A stretch of 64,000 bases of DNA from Bacteroidota bacterium (GTDB taxonomy: Bacteria; Bacteroidota; Bacteroidia; Cytophagales; Cytophagaceae), in contig JAEWYS010000005.1 of the NCBI GenBank assembly GCA_023458555.1, positions 130,375-194,374 of the forward strand, written 5' to 3'. The notes under the pieces were generated by a model. The model saw only the letters and a program-made list of their open reading frames with translations, made no database searches and was not told the DNA's origin. Made by a program: the position numbers and the translations under genes. Below, in pieces: positions 45,436 to 56,800 of the stretch (its first letter is position 1; each line of letters begins with the position of its first letter).

Positions 45436-48400
45436 TGATGAAGTGCCTGAAATTTTTTTCCATACTTAGTATCCTCCTCTGCGCATATGCAGGGCAGGCG
45501 CAGGATAAAGGCGTATATACCGATGAGGTGAGCCTGCAGGCGGGACAGACCGCCCAGCTACCTCTGCCTGCCATTACCGATCTGCGCAAACAGGTCAAAA
45601 AAGCCTCGGTAACTGTACGCTCCTCCTTTGACGGAGACTACCGGTTCGGGGCCCCCGGCGCCGGTCAGGATTTTCAGCTGCAGTTGCAGTTTACCCTGCA
45701 GGCCTACGAAGATGCCACGCTGATCTGGTCCAAACCCTATAGCTTTACCATCGACAATCAGAATCCTCAGGGTTATGTATACAAAGATCTGCGCGACCTG
45801 ATTCTGGCAGACGGTACGCAAAGCCCCTCAGGTATGTCTGTCAGCCGGCTGGCGATCGCGGACTTCTCCGTTACCGATGTACAGAGTGGAGGTTCCTTTC
45901 AGGATGCGGTCGATGAGCTGAGTCTGCATATGCATTACGATATACACTATGGTATCGATGTGGCATCGCATGGGGGTGAGATTGAAAAGATGTATCCTCC
46001 ATCAATATTTACTTATACATGGGATATTATGTTGTCAACGGATCATGATTATCCTAACTATGAATATCAGATTGTCCGATTGTATAATATAGATAGTGAA
46101 CGATTGGAGACTTCTGATTATATCAAAGCAGTAGTCGATTGGAGTCAGGCAACTACATTTGAAACCGGGTCTAGTTCTAAAATGATTCTGCAGAGTGCGC
46201 CTGCTGGCATGGGATTTTATGCATGGCGGGTGAGACCGATAGGAACGTATTATGAAGGGGGAATTGCTAATCCCGCCAATTGGGGTGAATGGAGTCATGG
46301 AGGATTGCCTGAGCAGGGAGATCTGGTTGTAGTTGAATATAGTGATTATGAATTACCGGATCAGTACTTTTACTATCCGTATGACTTTGACAAGAATGTT
46401 ATCTATAATCGATCCTTTGCTGAGGATAATAAAACCCGCGAGCAAATCACTTTTGCTAACGGCTTGCTTCAGGAAAAGCAAAGTCAGTTACTGGCATATT
46501 CTACGTGGGGCTCCCGGTATTCACTGATGACACAGACATTGTATGACTACGAAGGCCGGCCAGCATTGCGAACCCTACCCATTCCTATATCTCCCGGACG
46601 CTGGAACAGCGGTGACTTTACTTTTTATCATCACAATTTTCTTCGTACGGAAACAGGAGAGCTTTATTCGGAAAAACATTTTGATGAGGATACGACAATC
46701 AGCAATCCTGCCAAGGTAAATACGTACACCGGTTTGGGGATGCCTATCTATTATACCGGTGATGATCATGTACCCTCGGCTGAGGGCTATCCCTTTAGCC
46801 GGACCCTGTTTTACAACGATGGCAGCGGGCGTGTCAAAGAGCAGTCCGGAGTTGGCAAGACCCATATGATCGGCGCGCGTGAAGAAGGCAGGGGACGCAC
46901 CGTACGTACCCTTTACAGTACGCCTTCCGACGAAGAGCTGGTACTGCTTTTCGGCAGCGAGGCGCCCAATAGCCAGTCGGTGCAGAAAGTCATCACCATC
47001 GATCAGAACGATGTAGCCAGTATAGCCTATACCGGCAAAGACGGCAAGGTGATCGCTACCGCCCTGACATTTCTGGATGGGGCGGATACTACCTTAATGC
47101 CTCTTTCCGGTGCAGTGAGCATACCGGTACGCGATTACATCAACGGAGGCATACGGTTGGGCAATGCCTATGCAAGCTCCAGGCGGCTGGCTTTTAGTGA
47201 GCCCACACCTTTTGCTCCGGAGTATATGCTGGAGTGCCAGAAATACGAATTGCTCTGCGCGGATATTAATCTGGACTGCGGCTATGAAGTCGTGCTCAGG
47301 ATCCACTACCTGGACTACCCGGACAGTGTGCTGGTCCTGCGGGCCGATCTGGGAGCAGCCCCATGTCAGGAGGTCAATGCCTGCGGCACTAATGGAAACT
47401 TCAAGGTACTCGGCGCTGAAGACTGGGGAGTCAGCATGCCTATCATGCTGCCGGTCGGATCGTATATGATTGAGAAACAGCTTCGCTCAGACAAGGACGT
47501 GGCGGTCAGTATGCAGCGTCAGACCGCAAAAATTGAGCAGCAGATCAAACCGCTCAAAGACTGGATTGTGAGCTCGCTGGAAGCGGTCAACTGCCCGGAA
47601 GAGCTGTCTGTCTTTTACCACAACCTGATTGAGCTGTCTGCCTTGTTCCGGAACGGTACCCTGCAGCAGCAGAACATATTTACCTGTGAGGGTTGCGAAG
47701 GGGAGATCAATTTCCCGGCTTCTTTCTGGGACCTGTATACCAATCCGGAGCTGACCCCTTTCTTTAAGATCGAAGTCTGGAATATTGATGGTCCTGTCCT
47801 TACCACCCCTTACGAGCATCCGCCTCTGGAGGTAGTGCTATCGACTCCCTGCTGCGAAAACATACACCTTGATATCCGGTACACACCACCTTTCAAGTGT
47901 CCGGAGCCTGAGCAGATTACCCGTACACATACCGACCGCAATCCGGAGGGTACACCTGGTCAGCTCGATGTCAATTACAATTATCTGACCGAGCCGGACA
48001 AGACAGAGTATTTTCCCGACTTTGAGGGCTATGCCATCTCTATGCTCAAGGAATGTCCCGGTTTTATGCTGGATGCCTGCGCGGAGCTGCAACTGAACGA
48101 TGAGGATTGCGAAACCTTCAGAACTGAGGCCGCCAAAAATGTCTTGTACGGACATATGCCCGGATGGACAGAAGGGGTATTCAATACCATGGTATACCAC
48201 ATGCTGACCGATGTCTATGCCTGTGAGGGGAGCGGAGACAACGAAGAGGAAGATGGGGAGCTTACCAGCAATATTCCGCTCGATGTCTGCGCCGTATCTG
48301 ACACCAACCGGGTGCCGGGTACCCGGTATCGTTGCAGAGACCTGTCGGTGTGCTGGAGCAACCTGGTTATGGTATTGTCCCAGTCCTATTGCGAGGATCC

Positions 48401-50264
48401 AGCCCTGCTGATCGAGGGTATGCAGTCGGGCGGTAATATTTCCGACGGGTTTGATGAGCAGAATAAAGGAGACAAAGACGAACATGATGATCATTTTGAC
48501 GAAGGACTGAAACAATCCGGCATGCCCGGCTTGCTCAAATGGTTTGTCAAGCGCAAGCTTTCCAGAAAAATGCGGAACCTGCAGGATGTGGAAAGCGGCG
48601 AGGCCCTGCCGGAAGATGAGCTTCCCCGCTTCAGTTTCCATCTGGTACAGAAGTTTCTCGACTGTACCGGTTACCGTTTTGCGGATATACTGGAGCCCGC
48701 TCCGGACAATAACTGCGGAGCCAATGGTGTCGTGCACAGTGGATCCTTCAGAGTAAGTACCGATTTCGATGGAAACGGAACCAACGGTGAGTACAACTCC
48801 TGCCCGTACAAAGCAGCCGAATGGACTAAGACCAAGGTAGATATGGATGAAAATTTTAATCCCGTCGGTTCCAGAGAGATCAAGGACCTGTTCCCGTATA
48901 TTCAGCATCCGGTATACGCGTTCAAATATTTTGAATACCGAAGGGATTCGTTGCCTACGCTCGAAGGGCTGACGTGCTTCAGTGACCCCAACGACTGTTA
49001 CGATGAGCTGGGGCAGAAAATACCCTGCTGCGGCGATATCAATATGCCCTTTTGTGTCAAGGAATATGATCACCCGATGGCCGATCAGACTGATGGAGGC
49101 GGAGATTATAAGTGGCTGGTAAAGGATTTTTGTGCAATGGGAAAAATCATCTGCCCGTATCTCAAAGAAGACTGGACCTGTACCGAGAATGGCGTATTTT
49201 ATGAAAGCATCAAATCCTACAGAGAGTTTCCTGTGCCCCCGGCGCCTGATAATGATATTACCTGCACCTGGATGACTACCCCCCGCAACGACTGGTATGA
49301 GGTACCGTCTGCCTATCAGGAGGAAGTGGGGCTGGACTATATTACCAGCGAGCAATATGAAAACCTGACAGGGCGTACACCCCAGAGCGACAATCTGAGT
49401 CCGGTCGCACTGCCCGGCCTCAAAGCCGTAAACGGCGAGACCCACTATCTGCAGGAGGAGCCCAAAACCACCATTACCTATATGGAGTATCTGGCCACCA
49501 TGCAGAAACGGCAGTGTGTAGACAGCTGTTCGGCGCGCCGGCCGGAGTTTCGCCGGAAGGTTATAGAGATGTTTACCGACCGCTGCTATACTTTCAACGG
49601 ATGCAAGCGCAGTGCTTTGGACAATATTGTCAGTATGGATGATGTGGAGCGTATTACAGACGAGATCGTGGATCAGTGCCAGCGTCAGTGCCCGCTGACC
49701 ACCTATACCTGCGAAACAATCGAGTGCCGGATGATCAGCACACCGCGCCGGCCGGTTACTACCCCATATCTGGGACCCAATGAAACCGATGTGCACCCCG
49801 GCCTGGGCGTAGGAGGGCATCCTGACCGGGTTGGAGACTGTCCGGCCGGAGTGGGTCAGCTCAATGCCTGCTGTACCAACCTGTCCGGCATACCTCCGGT
49901 AACGGTCGACGGCGCCAATTGTGAACCGGCCTATACACTGAGCTTTTATGAGCAGACCAACTGGCTGCAGGCTCAGGGCTGGGATCTGAGACTCGATATC
50001 GAAAGCCGTTGCAATAGTGAGGGAGTCTATGTGGATGCCGACGATGACGGAGAGATGGACAGCTATCCCCTGTATTACTATACCTATAACGAGAAAGGCA
50101 AAAGAATACTGGTACTGCAGAACGCAGCTGAGCTCGACTGCGATCCCCGTCCGCCGGCCAATACCTTTGTGGAGCGAGATGTCTACATAATACCTGCCGG
50201 GCATACTGCCCCCGCAAGTACCGTCATTTCACCGGCGATTGGCATAGAAGTAAGTACTCCCTAG
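45432..50264 (+). CDS. giant exported protein carrying the start of an Rhs/YD shell
   Basis: The 1610-residue protein has a signal peptide (to about 22, YAGQAQ). Residues about 30-350 are beta-sandwich-like. From residue 371 (YDYEGRPALRTLPIPI) it matches the block that in other Bacteroidota opens the Rhs shell: DGSGRVKEQSGVGKTH, GRGRTVRTLYSTPSDEEL, TIDQNDVASIAYTGKDGKVIAT. A Cys-rich region follows (about 590-1510), then the end stops short of any Rhs core or tip. The shell therefore seems to continue in the giant at 50,821. A stretch at 45,960-46,740 is visibly more AT-rich than both flanks. Confidence 0.72.
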   Translation: MMMKCLKFFSILSILLCAYAGQAQDKGVYTDEVSLQAGQTAQLPLPAITDLRKQVKKASVTVRSSFDGDYRFGAPGAGQDFQLQLQFTLQAYEDATLIWSKPYSFTIDNQNPQGYVYKDLRDLILADGTQSPSGMSVSRLAIADFSVTDVQSGGSFQDAVDELSLHMHYDIHYGIDVASHGGEIEKMYPPSIFTYTWDIMLSTDHDYPNYEYQIVRLYNIDSERLETSDYIKAVVDWSQATTFETGSSSKMILQSAPAGMGFYAWRVRPIGTYYEGGIANPANWGEWSHGGLPEQGDLVVVEYSDYELPDQYFYYPYDFDKNVIYNRSFAEDNKTREQITFANGLLQEKQSQLLAYSTWGSRYSLMTQTLYDYEGRPALRTLPIPISPGRWNSGDFTFYHHNFLRTETGELYSEKHFDEDTTISNPAKVNTYTGLGMPIYYTGDDHVPSAEGYPFSRTLFYNDGSGRVKEQSGVGKTHMIGAREEGRGRTVRTLYSTPSDEELVLLFGSEAPNSQSVQKVITIDQNDVASIAYTGKDGKVIATALTFLDGADTTLMPLSGAVSIPVRDYINGGIRLGNAYASSRRLAFSEPTPFAPEYMLECQKYELLCADINLDCGYEVVLRIHYLDYPDSVLVLRADLGAAPCQEVNACGTNGNFKVLGAEDWGVSMPIMLPVGSYMIEKQLRSDKDVAVSMQRQTAKIEQQIKPLKDWIVSSLEAVNCPEELSVFYHNLIELSALFRNGTLQQQNIFTCEGCEGEINFPASFWDLYTNPELTPFFKIEVWNIDGPVLTTPYEHPPLEVVLSTPCCENIHLDIRYTPPFKCPEPEQITRTHTDRNPEGTPGQLDVNYNYLTEPDKTEYFPDFEGYAISMLKECPGFMLDACAELQLNDEDCETFRTEAAKNVLYGHMPGWTEGVFNTMVYHMLTDVYACEGSGDNEEEDGELTSNIPLDVCAVSDTNRVPGTRYRCRDLSVCWSNLVMVLSQSYCEDPALLIEGMQSGGNISDGFDEQNKGDKDEHDDHFDEGLKQSGMPGLLKWFVKRKLSRKMRNLQDVESGEALPEDELPRFSFHLVQKFLDCTGYRFADILEPAPDNNCGANGVVHSGSFRVSTDFDGNGTNGEYNSCPYKAAEWTKTKVDMDENFNPVGSREIKDLFPYIQHPVYAFKYFEYRRDSLPTLEGLTCFSDPNDCYDELGQKIPCCGDINMPFCVKEYDHPMADQTDGGGDYKWLVKDFCAMGKIICPYLKEDWTCTENGVFYESIKSYREFPVPPAPDNDITCTWMTTPRNDWYEVPSAYQEEVGLDYITSEQYENLTGRTPQSDNLSPVALPGLKAVNGETHYLQEEPKTTITYMEYLATMQKRQCVDSCSARRPEFRRKVIEMFTDRCYTFNGCKRSALDNIVSMDDVERITDEIVDQCQRQCPLTTYTCETIECRMISTPRRPVTTPYLGPNETDVHPGLGVGGHPDRVGDCPAGVGQLNACCTNLSGIPPVTVDGANCEPAYTLSFYEQTNWLQAQGWDLRLDIESRCNSEGVYVDADDDGEMDSYPLYYYTYNEKGKRILVLQNAAELDCDPRPPANTFVERDVYIIPAGHTAPASTVISPAIGIEVSTP

Positions 50265-50284
50265 AATGTAAACCGGATTTGTCT

Positions 50285-50767
50285 ATGAACCTGATACTAA
50301 AAACAACAACAATATACCACTTGCTTTCGATTGTGAAACAGGTGCGCCCGGGGATTTTCCTTGCCGGACTCATCTTTGCGGGCGTGATGATACACAGCCC
50401 GCTTGCCGCGCAACAGATCAGTCTCAGTTCGGTAAAGGTAACGCCCGTTTCAGACGGTATCAATGGGGATAAGCTCCTGGTAGAGCTGACCGGCAATGGC
50501 TGGTCACCGGAAGTGAATGTTTCTGTTTCGCTGGGTACGGAGCAGGGGGGCGATAATCTTGGGCAGCGTTGGTACAGCATAGTCCGGGATATATCCGGTT
50601 ATCTGTTTTGCCAGGATGAAGACGGCAAATCAGAAATGATAGCCGCAGACATGCTGCAGATTCTTATGGACGATTATCCGGCTCTTCCGGGCATGGCAAT
50701 ATGGAGCGAGGTATGTGTGCTGGAGTATCTGCAAAGGAAAGATTGCAGAAACATTCGGGTCCATTGA
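50285..50767 (+). CDS. small exported protein of unknown function
   Basis: This 160-residue protein has a signal peptide (about 1-41, ending PLAAQQ) preceded by a long N-region. The mature part begins ISLSSVKVTPVSDGINGDKLLVEL and contains WYSIVRDISGYLFCQDEDGK; no family is recognised. It sits between the two proteins that each carry part of the Rhs shell, 20 bases after the first and 53 bases before the giant. A role as linker or assembly factor is possible. The start could also be TTG at 50279. Confidence 0.6.
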   Translation: MNLILKTTTIYHLLSIVKQVRPGIFLAGLIFAGVMIHSPLAAQQISLSSVKVTPVSDGINGDKLLVELTGNGWSPEVNVSVSLGTEQGGDNLGQRWYSIVRDISGYLFCQDEDGKSEMIAADMLQILMDDYPALPGMAIWSEVCVLEYLQRKDCRNIRVH

Positions 50768-50820
50768 TAGAACAGATTCAATACAAGAAAGAATAGTTGA
50801 TAAAACGCAATACGGCTGCA

Positions 50821-53800
50821 ATGAAACGAATTGTTTATTTTTTACTGATGAGTATTTGTCTGATTGCCCCTGAGGTGGTAAAAGCGCAGTTGCCCGGTTG
50901 TGGCACACTGGATCAGGCAGTAAAGCTGGCAACTAGGTCAACCCAGCCTACCATGGATGTATGCGGGGATACGGTATCCTTTGTGCTGGAAATAGAAAAT
51001 ACCAACACCAGCATATCCGTCACTCCGACTACAGCATACGTATGGTTGCCGGTGGGAGTACACTACGTCAGCGGTTCGGTAAGCGGCAGCGGCATACAGG
51101 AGATCGGAGTCAGTCTGGTCAATGACCGGGAACTGCTGGAGTTTGCTCTGTCTTCGGGCAGTTTGTCACCTGGCAACAAACAACAATATGGATTTGATCT
51201 TTGGGCAGCCTGTGGCGTCAGCGGCAATACAGAAGGGGTTGTCAACCAGACCAGCGTATGCTATCTGCGGGGCGGGCAGCAGTTTTATTCCAATGAATAC
51301 AGCGGTTCAGACAGCTACAATATTCGCACACCGGGACTGGAACTTGTGATGAGTGGTCCATCGAGTGTCGAAGCATACAGATACGAGACAGTAGTTCGTA
51401 CGCTGACCGTACACAATAATGCCGGTAGTGCGCTGGATATGCGTCGTGGTTTCCGCATCCGGATACAAGATGTGGATGGCAATATCTCTTTTCGCGGGAT
51501 GTCGGCATCGTCGTCACATGTTTCCGGTTTATCGGTCAGCGCGCCTGAAATAGACGATGATACTTGTTTCTATACAATAACCGGCTCCGGCCAGCTCGGA
51601 CCCGGTCAGAGTATTACTTTGAAGGATACCCTGCGGGTGGAACGCTGCGGAGGCAGCCAGATGCTCTATACACTGGAGTGGGGTTGTGGAGGAGTATACT
51701 GTCCGGCGCCGGCAGTCCAGCAAACGGTGGGATACATACAAAACCCGGCAGCCGTCCCGTCGATAAGCGGAACTCTTCTGAGTAATCCGAAGCTGAGTCT
51801 TTGCGAGGGAGATACAACGCTGGTACATGCCCGTTGGGTAAACAATGCCACACATCCCGGAGCCTATGCGACCAGTCTTTCTTTCCAATGGACGATCGGT
51901 GGCAATATCCATATAAGGGATATCATGATCCGTACCTCGGGAGGAGCGTTTACAGAGCTCACAGGTGACAAACAATCTTCGTTTACTGTTAATTTAAGCA
52001 ATAGTAATGGTCCTGGATATGGTCTGCCGGACTTTTTCAATCCGGGCGAGTATGTACTTCTACCCGGCGATACCATCGAAATCAAAGGCACATTGTATCG
52101 GGCATCCTGCCCGTTTGGTTCCACGGTATCCGAAATACAGGGAAGTTGGTGGCACAGTATGCAGTTTACATCCTATAATGCTTGTACTCAGAGTCGTTCT
52201 TCCTCTAGCCTTGCAACGAACATTATTACCAGCAACTCATTAAGCTCACCAGATATTACAGGTTCGTCGGATTTGCGAGGAGGGAACCCGCAGACCTATG
52301 TGCTGCCGGTAAACAGGAGTCGAACTTATCCATCCCTGTTAGCCTGTACAGAGCCTGCGTATTATTCAAAAGTTACCGTACCTGTCGGTATACGAATCAC
52401 TTCCGCGCAGTGGGTGACAACCAGCAATACGACCCATCTTACCCCCGTACGGGACGGAAATACCTACCTGCTGCCGGGAGGCGGACTGGTGGGAGAATAC
52501 CGTATTGTGCTGGATGATACCTGTGTGAGCAATATACAGGAATCAGGGATGCTGGACTGGAAGGTGTATTTTTCCTGTACAGATGATTGCGATTGCGATG
52601 ATTTACTGGCGCACAAACAACGAGAGATTTTTCTGCATTCCCGTGCCTGCGGAAGCGGCGGAGGTAACTGTGGACTTGTGACCGACACCTTTACCGTACA
52701 TCGGATCAGTCTGGGGTATCAGCCTCCGGTCGGGCCGGATTACTATACTAGAGCATCCTTGAATGAGGCTGTCAGGCTTAATCCGTCCAGCCCCGGCATC
52801 AATCTGAGCAAAGCCATCATGTTTGATACCCTGGAAGCTGTCATCAAAGGACATATGAATGGTCTCTCTCCACTTGATAACGGTCACGCTTATCTGACCT
52901 ATATGCTCAACTCCGGTGCCAGTATACTGGAGGTAATAGACGCGGATGTATCGTTACGTCGTGGCAGTTCCAGCTACACCCTCACGATCAGTGATGCCTT
53001 GCCCAAGGCATTTATAACAGAAGACTCCCGGTACGGCCTTCGCCTGGATATAGATCCGTCGGCAGTGGGAGGGAGTTTTTTGCAGCATGACTCGCTGGAG
53101 GTACGGGTAAAGCTGAAAATTCTGAATAATAACTTGGGTACAGGCGTCCATCATTTAAACCGTTTTCGGGGATCTCTCCGGTTTTTGGACAGTAATCAGG
53201 ATGTTCAATCCTGTGAAAGCTATGGCGCTGTCTTTTCGTATGTTTCGAAAACAGTGGAGACAAGTTCGATATTCACAAACCCAACTTGTTCCATGATTTT
53301 CTATAAGTATGAATTGAGGCTTAATGGAGGAGATAATGATGAGTTTCCTAATGAATTTCGACCATTGGCAGGACTAGACTCGGGCTCTTTTGTGGTACCT
53401 GCCGGGGCTAGTTATAAGCCTGGCAGCGCCCTATTGACGCACTATGCTCCTGCCGCCCGGAATTTTACTATACCAGATACCGACCTGGTCTTTACGGGTG
53501 GAGAAAACGGAATAAGTACAGTAGCGACTCCATTAATTATTTCTTGGAAGCACAAGGATACATGGTCTATACCAGGAGATGAGCGAAACGGGCTTGTATA
53601 TCAGGATTTAACGTTTGAGTTTAATGCCGATTGTCAGCCTGTTATTAATACACCTGTGTCGCTTCCTGTCCGGTGGAGCAATTTTAACTATGCGGACAAT
53701 GTGCCTGAATTACTCAGGTATAGCGACGGTACGGTGTCCAACCTCTACTCGATTTCTGGCAATATTCGAAACCTTGGTTCTGCTCCCGAACTCACGATAA

Positions 53801-56800
53801 TGGATGTAGAGCGACTGCAGGAGGGATACTCCCGGACAGTGACCTGGCCATTAATTGTGAGAAATCTCAGGCAGAGTACACCCAATACCTGGCTTCTGGT
53901 ACGTCCTGCTGTCGGTAATGCCGGAAAAATCAGCATTACCGGCGTACGAAGAGGTACAGAAGATCTTCGTGTAGATTTTAGTGACAGCCATCCTGGGGTT
54001 TATCTGATCCATCTTGGTATGGTTAACGGGCAGCAGAGTCATACGCTTTCTATATCGGCGACATACAGCCAATGCGCGGACAATGTTACTGATACACTTC
54101 AGTTATTGGGAAGCTGGCATTGCAGCGCCGAGCCTGATCTGGCAACTATTCTGGATAAGGTATGTATAGAAGAAGACAGCCCTTACCGGTATAAAACCTT
54201 TACAGGCCAGTTGCAATTGCGTTACAAAACCGCCGCCATGGAGCAGCTGCTCACCACCAGCCAGCCCTCCGCTGCCCTGTGCGATCCGGTCACCTATATA
54301 GATACCCTGCGCTCCATCTATTATTCTGATCTCAACAATATCAACCTCGATGTTATTTTACCCGAAGGGATGAGTCCCTATCCCGATGCGGCCAGCTTTG
54401 CCGAATTTTCCTACAATGGCGGAGCTTTTACGAATATGCCAGTCGCCACCTCCGCCGCCGACTGGATTCAGGACCGGGTTAAGCCGGGTACCCGTTATCA
54501 TTTTCCGCTTTTTCCCGGGCTTCACAACACCGATCCCTCCGTACCGGATTACCTGCCCGGTACCCGTGTGCTCGCCCAGAATCCCGGCAGTAAGGAAAAC
54601 CTGCTGATTACCCGCTTTACCGTACAGTCCTCCTGTCCCGATTTTGATCCCGGCTATCCGGCACGCTTCCGGGTGAGCGCCCGGACCAACTGCGGTCAGG
54701 ATACCCTGCTGGTAGCTCAGCGGCGCATACCCATACCCGGTATGGCTGCAGACTCTATGCGTATCAGCCTGTCGGCTATGAACGACGGAGGGTTTACCAC
54801 CTGTATTTCCGAAGCCGATATCAAAGTGACCGTCGAAAACGCGGGACCGAATATGAGCATTCAGGACAACGAACTGCGGGTCACACTGCCTGCGGAGCTG
54901 AGCTATGTGTCCGGAGCCGAAAATGTGCTCACTGACTTTCCCCTGTCGGGTATGACCACCCTGACCTGGCATATAGAAGAAGGCCTGGCGCCCGGTGCCA
55001 GGCTGGTATTTACCTTCCGTGCAGCGCTCAGCGGAGCAGCAGAGACCGGTGGTATACGGATCGGCGCCTCTACCGTGGTCACAGAGACCGCTACCTGCAG
55101 TGCCAGCAGCGAGGCCTGCCCCATTACCTATACCACCGGGTATACCAATATGAGCATACCGGTGCGCAGTATCTTGCCGGAGGTAGCTATCAATTTGTCA
55201 CAGACGTTGCCGGTATGCCCGGGAGCGGCGTTGCAGCTGTCTGCAGTGGTAAGCTATCCCGGCCAGACACCGTCTACCTGGGGATGCAGCTGGGCTGGTC
55301 CCGGCCTGTCAAATCAGACATCCTGCACACCAACCATCTATCCGCAGACCTCGGGAACCTACTCGGTCACTATAGCGGATGCCAATGGCTGTGAGGTAAC
55401 CGAAAGCATTCAGATTACTGTCAAAAACGCTGGCAGCATAAGCCTGGATGAGACACGCGGAATAAGCTGTGAGGGACGCGATGATGCCTATATTCACTTT
55501 ACGCCCCTTGCTGCATCTGGCAGCCCATCGCTGGTAGTCAATCTATACAGGGGCAGCACACCGGTAGCCACGCAAACTGTCGGAAGCGGACAGAGTGCTT
55601 CTTTTACAGGGCTGGCTCAGGGTAATTATAGCCTCGAGTTTACCGATCCGGCTGAGGGGTGTGTGGTTCGCAGGACAGTTGCTCTTGGTTATGACGGACC
55701 GCACATTACCAATCTCTGCACCACTCCGCTTAGCTGCGGATCAAGTTCCGGCAATTCCGTATTCCGGTTTACAGCTGTACGCCCGGTCAGCAGCAATACA
55801 GGTACTTTTACCTGGAGAGTAGAATACTATGGCAACTGGATGGAGAATGCAAGCGCGCAAAGTACCTTTAGCGGCTCTTTCGGACAGGAAACCAGCCAGC
55901 AGATTACAGGTGTCAGTAGCGGAGGTCCTTACATCGTTCACCTGTATGATGATACAGGCTGTGAAATAAATGCTTCCATTGATGTTTCACCGATGACCTA
56001 TAGTATCTCAAGCGAAGGAGATACACAGTTGTGCTATGATACAGAGATACGGGAGTATACATTTACGGTTACCGGCAGGAATACGTGCGGAGCAGGTCAC
56101 GCTGTTGCGTATGGTTCACATTTGTATAAATGGAATACAGAGACCTATGTTTATGAATCTGTGGGAGGGCTGTACGCTAACGCTTCACCTCAAAGAACCT
56201 ACAATCTTGGCAAGGGACAGTATCGGCTTACTATGCAAATGGCCAGCACCGTATACGGGCTCTGTACGACCGATCACGTTTTTACGATTGAAGGAGTATC
56301 CTCTTTTGCTGTCGACATTCAGCCCAAAGCTCCCCGCTGCCATGGTACAGCCACCGGAAGCGCCCGAGCTATAGTCAACGGGGGCTACGGTGGTATCCGC
56401 TATAGCTGGAAGGATATGTCGACCAATCAGATATTGTCGACCACATCATCAGTAAGCGGGCTTTCGGCAGGAGGCAATTATGGGTTGTGGGTCACCGATG
56501 GCAGAGGCTGCGCCAGTGAATATTACCAGCCTTTTACTGTCCCTGCCGCTCCGCCGGCGCTGGCTGAACCAGTGATTACCGATTTGGAAAACTGTGCCGC
56601 CACCGCTCAGGCATCGGGAGGTGTAGCACCCTGGCATTTTGCCTGGTACCGCATCAATGCAGAAAATGAGCGGATATTGCAGGCCTCCGACCGCCCTTCG
56701 GGCAGTATATCGGAGGTGCATAACATTCCTAATGGTCTTTATGAAGTAGTAGTGACCGACGCCAACGGCTGTCAGGCCTCCGCTCAGGAAGAAATCGGCC

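Noticed and set aside
47838..50204. Open frame of 788 codons on the minus strand
   Set aside because: It lies antisense to the 1610-residue protein, has no domain or signal, and arises from the biased third positions of the sense gene. The sense protein has a signal peptide and Rhs-type blocks.
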